Shown one piece after another: positions 53,548-61,415 of a DNA stretch of 64,000 bases. Each line of letters opens with the position of its first letter. Position 1 is the stretch's first letter. The DNA comes from Kibdelosporangium philippinense. GTDB lineage: Bacteria > Actinomycetota > Actinomycetes > Mycobacteriales > Pseudonocardiaceae. The stretch lies in NCBI RefSeq assembly GCF_021390435.2, contig NZ_JAJVCN010000002.1, positions 1,240,001 through 1,304,000 of the forward strand, read 5' to 3'. Below the pieces are notes generated by a model that was not told the DNA's origin, ran no database searches, and worked only from the letters and a program-made list of their open reading frames with translations. The position numbers were made by a program, and so were the translations under genes.

Positions 53548-55176
53548 ATGGACGCCGTCTCGGCCGTGCCCAACGCCCGCAACGAGCCGATCAGGTCATA
53601 CGCGCCGGGAACACCCGAACGCGAGACCCTCCAAGCCGCCATCGCGGCATTGGAAGGTGAACAGACCGAGTTCACCATGACGATCGGCGGCGAGGAATGG
53701 ATGGCAGGCGGCGACCGCGTCGACGTCGTCCAGCCGCACGACCGCGCACACGTCCTCGGCCAAACCGCGCAGGCAACGCACGAAGACGTCCGTGCGGCGG
53801 TCGGGGCAGCCAAAGCCGCCGCGCCCGCGTGGCGTGACCTGCCGTTCGAAGAGCGCGCGGCAATCCTGCTGCGCGCCGCGGACCTGCTTTCCGGCCCGTG
53901 GCGCGACAAACTGAACGCGGCGACGATCCTCGGACAGTCGAAATCCGCGCAGCAGGCCGAGATCGACAGCGCGTGCGAGCTGATCGACTTCTGGCGCTTC
54001 AACGTGACGTTCGCCCGCCGGATCCTCGCCGAGCAGCCGGAGTCCAGCCCAGGAATGTGGAACCGGTTCGACCACCGCCCGCTCGACGGATTCGTCGTGG
54101 CGATCACCCCGTTCAACTTCACCGCGATCGCCGGAAACCTGCCGACGGCGCCAGCATTGATGGGTAACACCGTGGTGTGGAAGCCGTCGCCGACCCAGTC
54201 GCTCGCCGCGCACCACACCATGCGCTTGCTTGAAGCGGCGGGCCTGCCGCCCGGCGTGATCAACCTGGTGACCGGGGACGGACCAGCGGTCAGCGAGATC
54301 GCTCTCGCGGATCCGGACTTCGCCGGACTGCATTTCACGGGTTCTACCAAGACTTTCAAGCACCTGTGGCGCACGATCGGCGAGAATCTGGATACGTATC
54401 GCGCCTATCCGCGGATCGTCGGCGAGACGGGCGGCAAGGATTTCGTTGTGGCGCACGCTTCCGCGGATCCCGCGGCTTTGGTTACCGGTTTGATTCGCGG
54501 TGCTTTCGAGTACCAGGGCCAGAAGTGCTCGGCGGCTTCGCGTGCTTACATCGCGCGTTCGCTGTGGGACGGCGGCGTGCGTGACGGGCTTGTGGACGTG
54601 GCGCAGTCGTTGTCCTATGGCGATGTCACGGACTTCTCGCACTTCGGGGGCGCGGTGATCGACTCGCGCGCCTTTGCCAAGCACTCGTCGCTGTTCGCTC
54701 AGGTGCGGGCCGAGGGCAAGCTGGAGGTGCTGACCGGCGGCGTGGCCGATGACAGCGTCGGTTTCTTCGTGCAGCCAACGGTTTTGGTCGGCGATGACCC
54801 GACCCACGAGGTTTTCCGGAGCGAGTACTTCGGGCCGATCTTGGCGGTACATGTTTATGATGACGCCGACTTCCCGAAGGTGCTGGAGGCTGTGGATTCC
54901 GCTTCGCCTTACGGGCTGACGGGTGCGGTGTTCGCGACGGACCGGCATGCGGTTGAGGAAGCCCAACGGGCGCTTCGGTTTACGGCTGGGAACTTCTACG
55001 TCAACGACAAGCCGACGGGCGCAGTTGTTGGGCAGCAACCTTTTGGCGGCAGCCGGGCTTCGGGCACGAATGACAAGGCTGGGTCCATCTTCAACTTGCA
55101 GCGCTGGATCAGTCCGCGCTCGATCAAGGAGACCTTCGTCCCGCCGACCGATCACACGTACCCACACATGGGCTGA
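53548..55176 (+). CDS. pruA: L-glutamate gamma-semialdehyde dehydrogenase
   Basis: It oxidises glutamate semialdehyde (from proline via pyrroline-5-carboxylate) to glutamate with NAD. At 542 residues it has the long monofunctional form. Visible motifs: VAITPFNFTAIAGNLPTAP with VVWKPSPTQSLA (cofactor), IVGETGGKDFVVAH (general base Glu), YQGQKCSAASRAYI (catalytic Cys), and FFVQPTVLVGDDP. ATG 53548 follows GAGGAG. No proline dehydrogenase gene is nearby. Two copies of repeat family C follow its stop. Confidence 0.93.
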   Translation: MDAVSAVPNARNEPIRSYAPGTPERETLQAAIAALEGEQTEFTMTIGGEEWMAGGDRVDVVQPHDRAHVLGQTAQATHEDVRAAVGAAKAAAPAWRDLPFEERAAILLRAADLLSGPWRDKLNAATILGQSKSAQQAEIDSACELIDFWRFNVTFARRILAEQPESSPGMWNRFDHRPLDGFVVAITPFNFTAIAGNLPTAPALMGNTVVWKPSPTQSLAAHHTMRLLEAAGLPPGVINLVTGDGPAVSEIALADPDFAGLHFTGSTKTFKHLWRTIGENLDTYRAYPRIVGETGGKDFVVAHASADPAALVTGLIRGAFEYQGQKCSAASRAYIARSLWDGGVRDGLVDVAQSLSYGDVTDFSHFGGAVIDSRAFAKHSSLFAQVRAEGKLEVLTGGVADDSVGFFVQPTVLVGDDPTHEVFRSEYFGPILAVHVYDDADFPKVLEAVDSASPYGLTGAVFATDRHAVEEAQRALRFTAGNFYVNDKPTGAVVGQQPFGGSRASGTNDKAGSIFNLQRWISPRSIKETFVPPTDHTYPHMG

Positions 55177-55193
55177 GCTGCGCAAACCCGAAG

Positions 55194-55259
55194 CTGTCGG
55201 ACCCCTGCGGTAACGTTGAAAATAGGGATCCCCTTGGGGGAATTGTTGTTGCGGTGGCG
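55194..55259 (+). repeat. Repeat family C, copy 1
   Basis: CTGTCGGACCCCTGCGGTAA to TTGTTGTTGCGGTGGCG. Its core TCCCCTTGGGGGA forms a short hairpin followed by ATTGTTGTTG, like a terminator, 18 bases after the pruA stop. Confidence 0.8.
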
Positions 55260-55288
55260 CGCGGCTCGGGCTCTGCGGCGATACGGAA

Positions 55289-55349
55289 CTGTCGGACCCC
55301 TCTGGTAATGTGAAATTCAGGGGTCCCCCTGGGGAATTGTTGTTGCGGG
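55289..55349 (+). repeat. Repeat family C, copy 2
   Basis: The second tandem unit, 95 bases after the first, preceded by the shared CTGCGGCGATACGGAA. Its core is GGGGTCCCCCTGGGGAATTG. Confidence 0.8.
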
Positions 55350-55424
55350 GGAGGCTGTCCGGGGCTTGGGGCAGCTGTCGGCGTGCACGCTCAGCTTTCA
55401 GGCGGGTCCGTATGATCCGCGATC

Positions 55425-56294
55425 GTGGAGGGCGTTTCGCTGCGGCTGCCGTCGCCGCTCGTGGAGTTGGACGACGAGCGGATCGCGAGACACGGCCTTC
55501 GCCTGTTCCTGAAGCGGGACGACCTGATCAACCCGGAAATTCCTGGCAACAAGTGGCGGAAACTCAAGTACAACATCGCTGTCGCGAAGGCCGCCGGAGT
55601 GTCCACATTGCTCACGTTCGGCGGCGCGTACTCGAACCACATCCGAGCCACCGCGGCGGTCGGCCATTACTACGGGTTCCAGACCATCGGCGTGATTCGG
55701 GGCGAAGAGCATCTGCCGCTGAACGAGTCGTTGGCCTACGCGTCAAGCCGTGGCATGTCTCTGGTCTACCTGGACAGAACGACCTACCGGCGCAAAACCT
55801 CGCCGGAGGTGACCACCAAGCTGCTCGAACGGTTCGGGGACTGCTATCTCATCCCTGAGGGCGGTAGCAACAGCGCGGCTGCGCGCGGTTGTGTGGAACT
55901 CACGGGCGAGATCGACGTCCCCTTCGACGTTCTGTGCTGCGCGTGTGGCACCGGTGGGACACTCGCGGGGATCTCCGCTGGCCTCAACCCCGGTCAGCGT
56001 GCGCTGGGGTTCGCTGCCTTGAAGGGCGACTTTCTCGCAGCGGATGTTGTACGGCTCCAACGTGATTCGTTCGGCGAGCCGCTGGGCAACTGGTCGATCA
56101 ACACCGAGTTTCACTTCGGCGGCTTCGCGAAGCGGACCGCGGCACTCGATACCTTCATCCAGGACTTCGGTCGACGGCACGGGGTGACGTTGGAGTGGGT
56201 TTATGTCGCGAAGATGATGTACGGCATCTACGCGTTGGCCGATCGCGGGTTCTTCCCTCCGGGGTCGCGCATCGTGGCCGTTGTCACCGGTTGA
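55425..56294 (+). CDS. ACC deaminase/D-cysteine desulfhydrase family PLP enzyme
   Basis: A 289-residue fold type II PLP enzyme. PLP lysine region INPEIPGNKWRKLKYNI, the catalytic serine motif GGAYSNHIRATAAVG, and the phosphate loop CACGTGGTLAGISAGL are visible. The family splits into 1-aminocyclopropane-1-carboxylate deaminases (lowering plant ethylene) and D-cysteine desulfhydrases; the residues I can see do not decide. GTG 55425 follows a perfect TATGAT (55411-55416) by eight bases. The gene is bracketed by two tandem pairs of repeat C and is absent from this place in the mycobacterial order, which points to an insertion. Confidence 0.85.
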   Translation: MEGVSLRLPSPLVELDDERIARHGLRLFLKRDDLINPEIPGNKWRKLKYNIAVAKAAGVSTLLTFGGAYSNHIRATAAVGHYYGFQTIGVIRGEEHLPLNESLAYASSRGMSLVYLDRTTYRRKTSPEVTTKLLERFGDCYLIPEGGSNSAAARGCVELTGEIDVPFDVLCCACGTGGTLAGISAGLNPGQRALGFAALKGDFLAADVVRLQRDSFGEPLGNWSINTEFHFGGFAKRTAALDTFIQDFGRRHGVTLEWVYVAKMMYGIYALADRGFFPPGSRIVAVVTG

Positions 56295-56321
56295 CTGGCC
56301 CTGACCTGCGGAAATACGGAA

Positions 56322-56389
56322 CTGTCGGACCCCTGCGGTAACGTTAAAAACAAGGGATCCCCTTCGGGGAATTGTTGTTGCGGTGGCGT
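56322..56389 (+). repeat. Repeat family C, copy 3
   Basis: Same unit as at 55194; starts 27 bases after the PLP-enzyme stop. The hairpin core is TCCCCTTCGGGGA followed by ATTGTTGTTG. Confidence 0.8.
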
Positions 56390-56418
56390 GTGGCTTGGGA
56401 CCTGCGGCGATACGAAAA

Positions 56419-56470
56419 TGTCGTACCCCTGCGGTAACGTTGAAATAAGGGATCCCCTTGGGGGAATTCA
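56419..56470 (+). repeat. Repeat family C, copy 4 (3' truncated)
   Basis: Fourth unit, 97 bases after copy 3, with GTCGTACCCC instead of GTCGGACCCC. It stops at GGGGGAATT and lacks the TTGTTG tail. The rsgA stop lies 38 bases on, on the other strand. Confidence 0.75.
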
Positions 56471-56507
56471 TGGTGCGATGAGGGCTGGCCGGAGGATGGA
56501 AAGGGCC

Positions 56508-57545
56508 TTATTCGGCAGGCTGTTCGCGCGCATCCTCAAGCCCGGCACGGGAAGCCAACAGCCGCCGCAGCGAATCCAACCGGCCCTGAGTCGCTGTGCC
56601 GTCCGCGACCACGGTGTCCAGCATGCAATCCGGGTCCTCCGGCGCCCCCAAGTGCCCGCAGCCCGAAGGGCATTCCTCCGCAGCCTCAACAAACTCAGGG
56701 AAAGCCGACACGATGTCGTCCGGCGAGATGTGGGCAAGCCCGAACGACCGGATCCCCGGCGTGTCGATCACCCAACCACCGTCAGGCAGCGGCAAAGCGA
56801 CGGCCGTGACAGACGTGTGCCTGCCCTTCCCCACCGCACTCACCACACCCGTCTGCCGGTCAGCGTCCGGCACGAGCTTGTTCACCAAAGTCGACTTGCC
56901 GACGCCAGAATGCCCAACCAGCGCCGTGACCTGCGAATGCAGCTGCTCGGCCACTGCCGATGGCTCCTCATCCTGCCGGGTCACCAGGATCGGAAAAGCC
57001 AAGTCGGCGTAAGCATCTATCAAAGAATCCGGGCTGGCCAGATCGGACTTCGTCAAGCACAACACGGGTTCAAGACCACCCGCGTAAGCTGCGACCAAAG
57101 CACGGTCGATAAAGCCCTTCCGAGGCGGAGGATCCGCCAACGCGACCACGATCAGCAACTGCGACGCGTTCGCCACAACGACACGCTCAAAAGGATCCGT
57201 GTCATCCGCTGTGCGCCGAAGGACCGAAGTGCGGTCCGCGACGCGCACAATCCGCGCGAGCGTGTCCGGCTTGCCGCTCGTGTCACCGACCAAGTCGACG
57301 TAGTCCCCGATCACGACCGGTGTACGGCCCAGTTCACGCGCGCGCATCGCGACCACGATTTGCTTGGGGTCGCTGTCGAGCGCGCATGTCCAACGGCCGC
57401 GGTCTTTGCCGACGACCATCGCTGTCACCGCATCGGCGTGCTCTGGGCGTATTTTTGTCCGTGGTCTGGTGCCGCGACCTGGGCGGACGCGTACGTCCGA
57501 CTCGTCGAGCCTGCTCCAGTCGCGGCGCCGGTCCCGCGGACTCAC
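56508..57545 (-). CDS. rsgA: Ribosome small-subunit-dependent GTPase A
   Basis: A 345-residue circularly permuted GTPase that checks 30S subunits in assembly. An OB fold comes first (GRWTCALDSDPKQIVV, VVIGDYVDLVG), then the permuted G motifs: LCLTKSDLAS (G4), VTALVGHSGVGKSTLVN (G1), GRHTSV (G2) and VIDTPGIRSFG (G3), then the zinc knuckle ECPSGCGHLGAPEDPDCML with three Cys and a His. GTG 57545 is one base after the aroA stop, so aroA-rsgA is an operon, as in M. tuberculosis (Rv3227-Rv3228). Confidence 0.94.
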   Translation of the reverse strand: MSPRDRRRDWSRLDESDVRVRPGRGTRPRTKIRPEHADAVTAMVVGKDRGRWTCALDSDPKQIVVAMRARELGRTPVVIGDYVDLVGDTSGKPDTLARIVRVADRTSVLRRTADDTDPFERVVVANASQLLIVVALADPPPRKGFIDRALVAAYAGGLEPVLCLTKSDLASPDSLIDAYADLAFPILVTRQDEEPSAVAEQLHSQVTALVGHSGVGKSTLVNKLVPDADRQTGVVSAVGKGRHTSVTAVALPLPDGGWVIDTPGIRSFGLAHISPDDIVSAFPEFVEAAEECPSGCGHLGAPEDPDCMLDTVVADGTATQGRLDSLRRLLASRAGLEDAREQPAE

Positions 57546-57546
57546 G

Positions 57547-58812
57547 TCACTGGCCTCCGCCGAGCATTCGCTGCCACATTCCTGGGAAGTCCGGGATCGT
57601 CTTTGTCGTCGACGCTATGTCGTCCACCTCGACGCCTTCGACGACCAGGCCGAGGATCGCGCCCGCTGTCGCCATCCGGTGGTCGGCGAAGGCTTTCCAC
57701 GCACCGCCGTGCAATGGGCGTGGGCGGATGATCAGGCCGTCTTCGGTTTCCGTCACGTCGCCGCCGATGCCGTTCAGGTCCTCGGCCAGCGCGGCCAGTC
57801 GGTCCGTCTCGTGGCCACGCAGGTGTGCGATCCCGCGCAGCACGGACTGTCCTTCGGCCAATGCGGCCAGCGCGGCGATGGTTGGCGTCAGCTCGCCGAC
57901 GTCACGCAGGTCAACGTCCACACCGGACAGTCGGGTTGGGCCGGTCACGGTGAGTCCGTTGGCGTCGAGCGTCACTTCGCATCCCATTTGGGACAGGATG
58001 CCTCGGATGTCGTCACCTGGCTGAGTGGTCTCCGCGGGCCAGCCGGTGATCGTCACGGTTCCGCCAGTCACCGCTGCCGCCGCCAGGAACGGTGTCGCGT
58101 TGGACAGATCGGGCTCGATGACCCATTCGCGGCCGCGGATCGGGCCGGGTTGCACCTGCCAGGTGTTCGCCGACGAGTCGTTCACGTCCACGCCTGCCGC
58201 GCGCAGCATCTGCACGGTCATCTCGATGTGCGGCATGGACGGGACTGGTTTGCCGTCGTGCTGGATCGTCAAACCCTTGTCGTATCTGGGGCCGGAGAGC
58301 AACAGACCGGACACGAACTGCGATGACCCGGACGCGTCGATCACGACTTCACCACCGGGCAGCGAGCCTTTTCCGTGCAAGGTGAACGGAAGCCGGTCGC
58401 CGGTGATGTCCGCGCCGAGTCCGCGCAACGCGTTCAGGATCGTCTCCATCGGACGTTCCCTGGCGTACTCGTCGCCGTCGAACCGGATCTCGCCCTGCCC
58501 GATCGCAGCCGCCGGGGGCAGGAACCGCATGACCGTGCCCGCCAGGCCGCAGTCGACGTCCGCTGGGCCGTGCAGGGCAGCGGGGGTGACCAGCCAGTCT
58601 TCGCCATCGTCGGTGATCTTGGCGCCCAACGAGCGCAGGGCCTCGACCATCAGATTGGTGTCGCGGCTGCGCAACGGGGTACGGATAGCGGAGGGTCCGT
58701 CGGCGAGCGCCGCCAGGATCAGGGCACGATTGGTGATCGACTTGGACCCGGGAATGGACACGGTGGCACGGACCGGCGTGGCCGAGACAGGGGCGACCCA
58801 AGGCTGCGTCAT
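57547..58812 (-). CDS. aroA: 3-phosphoshikimate 1-carboxyvinyltransferase (EPSP synthase)
   Basis: It joins shikimate-3-phosphate and PEP on the route to aromatic amino acids. The 421-residue product has the substrate loop VSIPGSKSITNRALILAAL, the LAGTVMRFLPP glycine region near residue 95 (the family has G-N-A-G-T; here G-L-A-G-T), GSSQFVSGLLLSGP, and VDLRDVGELTPTIAALAALA near the active Asp. C-terminal DHRMATAGAILGL is also conserved. ATG 58812 is chosen, after GATCAT by six bases (leaderless). The residue pattern near the PEP site would decide glyphosate response, which I do not call. Confidence 0.94.
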   Translation of the reverse strand: MTQPWVAPVSATPVRATVSIPGSKSITNRALILAALADGPSAIRTPLRSRDTNLMVEALRSLGAKITDDGEDWLVTPAALHGPADVDCGLAGTVMRFLPPAAAIGQGEIRFDGDEYARERPMETILNALRGLGADITGDRLPFTLHGKGSLPGGEVVIDASGSSQFVSGLLLSGPRYDKGLTIQHDGKPVPSMPHIEMTVQMLRAAGVDVNDSSANTWQVQPGPIRGREWVIEPDLSNATPFLAAAAVTGGTVTITGWPAETTQPGDDIRGILSQMGCEVTLDANGLTVTGPTRLSGVDVDLRDVGELTPTIAALAALAEGQSVLRGIAHLRGHETDRLAALAEDLNGIGGDVTETEDGLIIRPRPLHGGAWKAFADHRMATAGAILGLVVEGVEVDDIASTTKTIPDFPGMWQRMLGGGQ

Positions 58813-58884
58813 GGGTCGATGATCCCCTATGCACTCGCCAGGCCAGCGCGCACGTGTCACGATTCGGTTGGAGGTGTTGTCGAA

Positions 58885-59640
58885 TTGTGCGGTAGGTACG
58901 CGTCCACCAAGAATCCCGCCACGCTCGCGGCGGAGTTCGATGCCGTTGACGCGACGGAGGACGCGATCAAGGGCCCGGACTACAACGTGGCGCCGACTCG
59001 CAACGTTGTCGCGGTAGTGCAACGGCATCCGCGCGGCGAGGACGGCGAGCCCGACATGTCCACCACGGAGCGCACGCTGCGGGTGATGAAGTGGGGCCTG
59101 GTCCCGGCGTGGGCGAAAGATCCGAAGGGCGGCGCGAAGATGATCAACGCCCGCTCGGAGAGCGCGGCGGAGAAACCGGCGTTCCGCACCTCGTGGACCA
59201 AACGAAGGTGCCTGATGCCAGCCGACGGCTGGTACGAATGGCAGCGCGACGGCAAGGTGAAGCAGCCGTACTTCACCACCCGCAAGGACGGCGCCTCGCT
59301 GGCCATGGCCGGTCTGTGGACGGTGTGGCGTGACAAGGAGAACCCGGACAGCGAGCCGTTGGTGACCTGCTCGGTGCTCACGATGCCCGCGGCCGACCAG
59401 TTGGCGGAGATCCATGACCGGATGCCGGTCCTGATGCCGCCGGACCGCTGGGCGACCTGGCTGGACCCGGACAACTTCGACCCATCCGGCCTGATCACCC
59501 CGCCGTCGGAGGACTTCCTCGCGGCGTTGGAGCTGCGCCCGGTGTCCCCCGCGGTGAACAGCATCAAGAACAACGGACCGGAACTGATGGTCCCGGCGAC
59601 CGAACAGGACGAGCCCGCCCTGTTCGACCTGGGCCGATGA
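58885..59640 (+). CDS. SRAP-domain protein (HMCES/YedK type)
   Basis: A 251-residue enzyme that crosslinks to abasic sites in single-stranded DNA and protects them during replication. The second residue must be Cys, which becomes the nucleophile after Met removal. The chain starts (M)CGRYASTKNPATLA; thus the start must be TTG 58885, eight bases after GGAGGTG. Other marks: YNVAPTRNVVAV, MKWGLVPAWAKDPK, MINARSESAAEKPAFR, CLMPADGWYEWQ (catalytic Glu) and LAEIHDRMPVLMP (catalytic His). It matches Rv3226c. Its stop overlaps the next ATG by four bases. Confidence 0.93.
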   Translation: MCGRYASTKNPATLAAEFDAVDATEDAIKGPDYNVAPTRNVVAVVQRHPRGEDGEPDMSTTERTLRVMKWGLVPAWAKDPKGGAKMINARSESAAEKPAFRTSWTKRRCLMPADGWYEWQRDGKVKQPYFTTRKDGASLAMAGLWTVWRDKENPDSEPLVTCSVLTMPAADQLAEIHDRMPVLMPPDRWATWLDPDNFDPSGLITPPSEDFLAALELRPVSPAVNSIKNNGPELMVPATEQDEPALFDLGR

Positions 59641-60248
59641 CCACCGCCGAGATCGAGACTCCGCGCGGGCTGGCCCGCGCGGAGTTGCACTGCGCCGTGG
59701 AAGGCCGGGCGGCGCTGCTGCTCGGCCACGGCGCGGGCGGCGGGATCGGCGCGCCTGACCTGGTCGCCGCCACCCGTGGTGCGACGGCCGCTGGCGTGCA
59801 TGTGGCTTTGGTTGAGCAGCCGTATCGGGTTGCTGGACGTCGCGCTCCGGCGCCGTCCGGGCATCTGGATGAGGCTTGGCTCGCCGTGGTCGACGATCTG
59901 GCCGAGCGGTGGTTCGTGGATCTGCCGCTGGTTTTCGGCGGCCGCTCGTCGGGCGCGCGGGTCGCGTGCCGGACGGCTTCGGAGGGCGAGGCGGTCGCGG
60001 TGCTGTGCCTGGCGTTCCCGCTGCACCCGCCGGGGAAGCCGGAAAAGACCAGGCAGCCCGAGTTGGACGGCGTTGACGTGCCTGTTCTGGTGCTTCAGGG
60101 CGAGAAGGACACGTTCGGCAGGCCGGAGCCCGCGCATCACCGCGAGGTCGTGCTGCTGGCGGGGGATCACAGCCTGAAGGCGGACGTGAAAGGCGTGTCC
60201 CAGAACGTCCAGGAGTGGCTGGACCGCGTATTGCGGCCGCTTGACTGA
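59637..60248 (+). CDS. Alpha/beta hydrolase, KANL3/Tex30 type
   Basis: A 203-residue soluble hydrolase-fold protein. ALLLGHGAGGGIGAPDLVAA holds the oxyanion turn; the nucleophile elbow is LVFGGRSSGARVACRTAS (Ser in G-R-S-S-G); VPVLVLQGEKDTFGRPEP gives the Asp region and LLAGDHSL the His. Substrate unknown. ATG 59637 overlaps the SRAP stop (ATGA), so the two are co-translated, as in mycobacteria (Rv3225c region). Confidence 0.85.
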   Translation: MTTAEIETPRGLARAELHCAVEGRAALLLGHGAGGGIGAPDLVAATRGATAAGVHVALVEQPYRVAGRRAPAPSGHLDEAWLAVVDDLAERWFVDLPLVFGGRSSGARVACRTASEGEAVAVLCLAFPLHPPGKPEKTRQPELDGVDVPVLVLQGEKDTFGRPEPAHHREVVLLAGDHSLKADVKGVSQNVQEWLDRVLRPLD

Positions 60249-60309
60249 TCCGGCTGATCGGAAGAAAAACGCAAGCCTTGTTTGAACAGCGTGTCCGTAC
60301 AGTGCGTCC

Positions 60310-60794
60310 ATGGGGAGTAGAAACAAGTTCCGGCCACCTTTGATGTGGACGACTGTCGTCGGTCTTGCCGTCGGAGTTCCGGCGGCGATCTGGGGGTTCA
60401 TCCCGTTCGATCCGTTCGACCCGACACTGGAGTACGCCTGGCGGCCCGACATGGATCCGGCGGTTCGGACATGGATCGGGATCGTGGGCCTCGCAGTGGC
60501 CCTTGTGCTCGTCGTGAGCGCGATCCTGGTGTTGATCATGGGCAAGGCTGACCGGCGTTGGGGGGAGCCGGGTGGTGCTCCCGATGATCGGTTTCGGTGT
60601 TGTCATCGGATACGTGGCTCGGATCGCGACAACCGGCGTCATCGGCGCGGATATCGGCGGCGCACCGTTGATGTTCCTCGGTGGCTTGGTCGCGCTGCCT
60701 GCTGTTCTACGTGATGAAGAACATCGTGCTCCTGGTCGAACTGACCGATCAGGAGAAAGAGTCAGCTCGCCGCGATGTCGGCGACGACAGCTGA
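60310..60794 (+). pseudogene. Frameshifted membrane protein gene
   Basis: Three consecutive reading frames each hold part of one membrane protein. The first (60310 to about 60560) has two helices (WTTVVGLAVGVPAAIWGF and IGIVGLAVALVLVVSAILV) and becomes Arg-rich after a run of six G at about 60559-60564. The second frame continues VVLPMIGFGVVIGYVARI and GGAPLMFLGGLVALP to about 60700; the third then gives LLFYVMKNIVLLVELTDQEK and ends at TGA 60792-60794. Two +1 shifts fit. TACAGT six bases before ATG 60310 is an intact leaderless promoter. Either a recent pseudogene or sequence errors. Confidence 0.65.
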
Positions 60795-61244
60795 CGTCAG
60801 CCGCACCAGGTCCTGCGGCGCGAGCTCGATCTCGAGCCCGCGCCGCCCACCTGAGCAGTACATGGTCTCGAAACCCATGGCCGAGCTGTCCAATACGGTC
60901 GGCAAGCGCTTGCGCTGACCGAGTGGCGAGATCCCGCCAGCGACGTACCCGGTGGCTCGTTCGGCCGCGGCGACCTCGGCCATCTTGGCTTTCTTCCCGC
61001 CGACCGCCGCGGCCAAAGCCTTCAGGTCCAGCTGGGCCGTGACAGGCACGATTCCTACCGTCAAAGACCCGTCTACCTCGGCCAACAGCGTCTTGAAGAC
61101 CCTGGCGGGCTCTTGTCGTCCCAAAGCCTCCGCCGCCTCCAGCCCGTACGAGGCCGCACGCGGGTCATGCGGGTAGGAGTGCAGGGTGTGCGGCACCTTC
61201 TGCTTGGCCAACAGCGCTGTCCCCGGAGTTCCCTTGCCCGCCAT
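60762..61244 (-). CDS. ybaK: Cys-tRNA(Pro) deacylase, YbaK family
   Basis: A 160-residue editing enzyme that removes Cys from mischarged tRNA(Pro). It shows the YbaK core: KGTPGTALLAKQKVPHTLHSY, KTLLAEVDGSLTVGIVPV (with the catalytic Lys region), KKAKMAEVAAAERATGYVAGGISPLGQ split at YVAGGISPLGQRK, and a tail LTSAVVADIAAS. ATG 61244 follows TAAGCT by seven bases (leaderless). It is divergent from sigR and its 3' end overlaps the broken membrane gene by 33 bases. Confidence 0.9.
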   Translation of the reverse strand: MAGKGTPGTALLAKQKVPHTLHSYPHDPRAASYGLEAAEALGRQEPARVFKTLLAEVDGSLTVGIVPVTAQLDLKALAAAVGGKKAKMAEVAAAERATGYVAGGISPLGQRKRLPTVLDSSAMGFETMYCSGGRRGLEIELAPQDLVRLTSAVVADIAAS

Positions 61245-61263
61245 GTGGGGCAGCTTACGGTCG

Positions 61264-61289
61264 GGAATGAGGACACCGGCGAGCGTGTT
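61264..61289 (+). promoter_or_regulatory. Sigma-R autoregulatory promoter of sigR
   Basis: GGAAT (61264-61268), exactly 18 bases, GTT (61287-61289): a perfect match to the known SigR/SigH consensus. The start of transcription should be near 61296, three bases before an in-frame GTG (61299) that would give an extended sigma factor. Confidence 0.8.
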
Positions 61290-61415
61290 GAGCTGGATGT
61301 GCTGACCAAGACCGCCCCGCGCAAGGCGCCAAGCCTGCCGATCACAGGCCGCGTATCCTCGATGAAGTCGCGAGCGTCGACCGGGATCCGTACTGGTCGG
61401 TGGGAAGGGAGCGCG

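Noticed and set aside
53596..55185. Long minus-strand frame opposite pruA
   Set aside because: Same shadow effect; pruA has all catalytic motifs on the plus strand.
57547..60642. Minus-strand extension that would make aroA more than 1000 residues long
   Set aside because: Sequence upstream of ATG 58812 is a shadow of the SRAP and hydrolase genes; the EPSP synthase N-terminus is complete.
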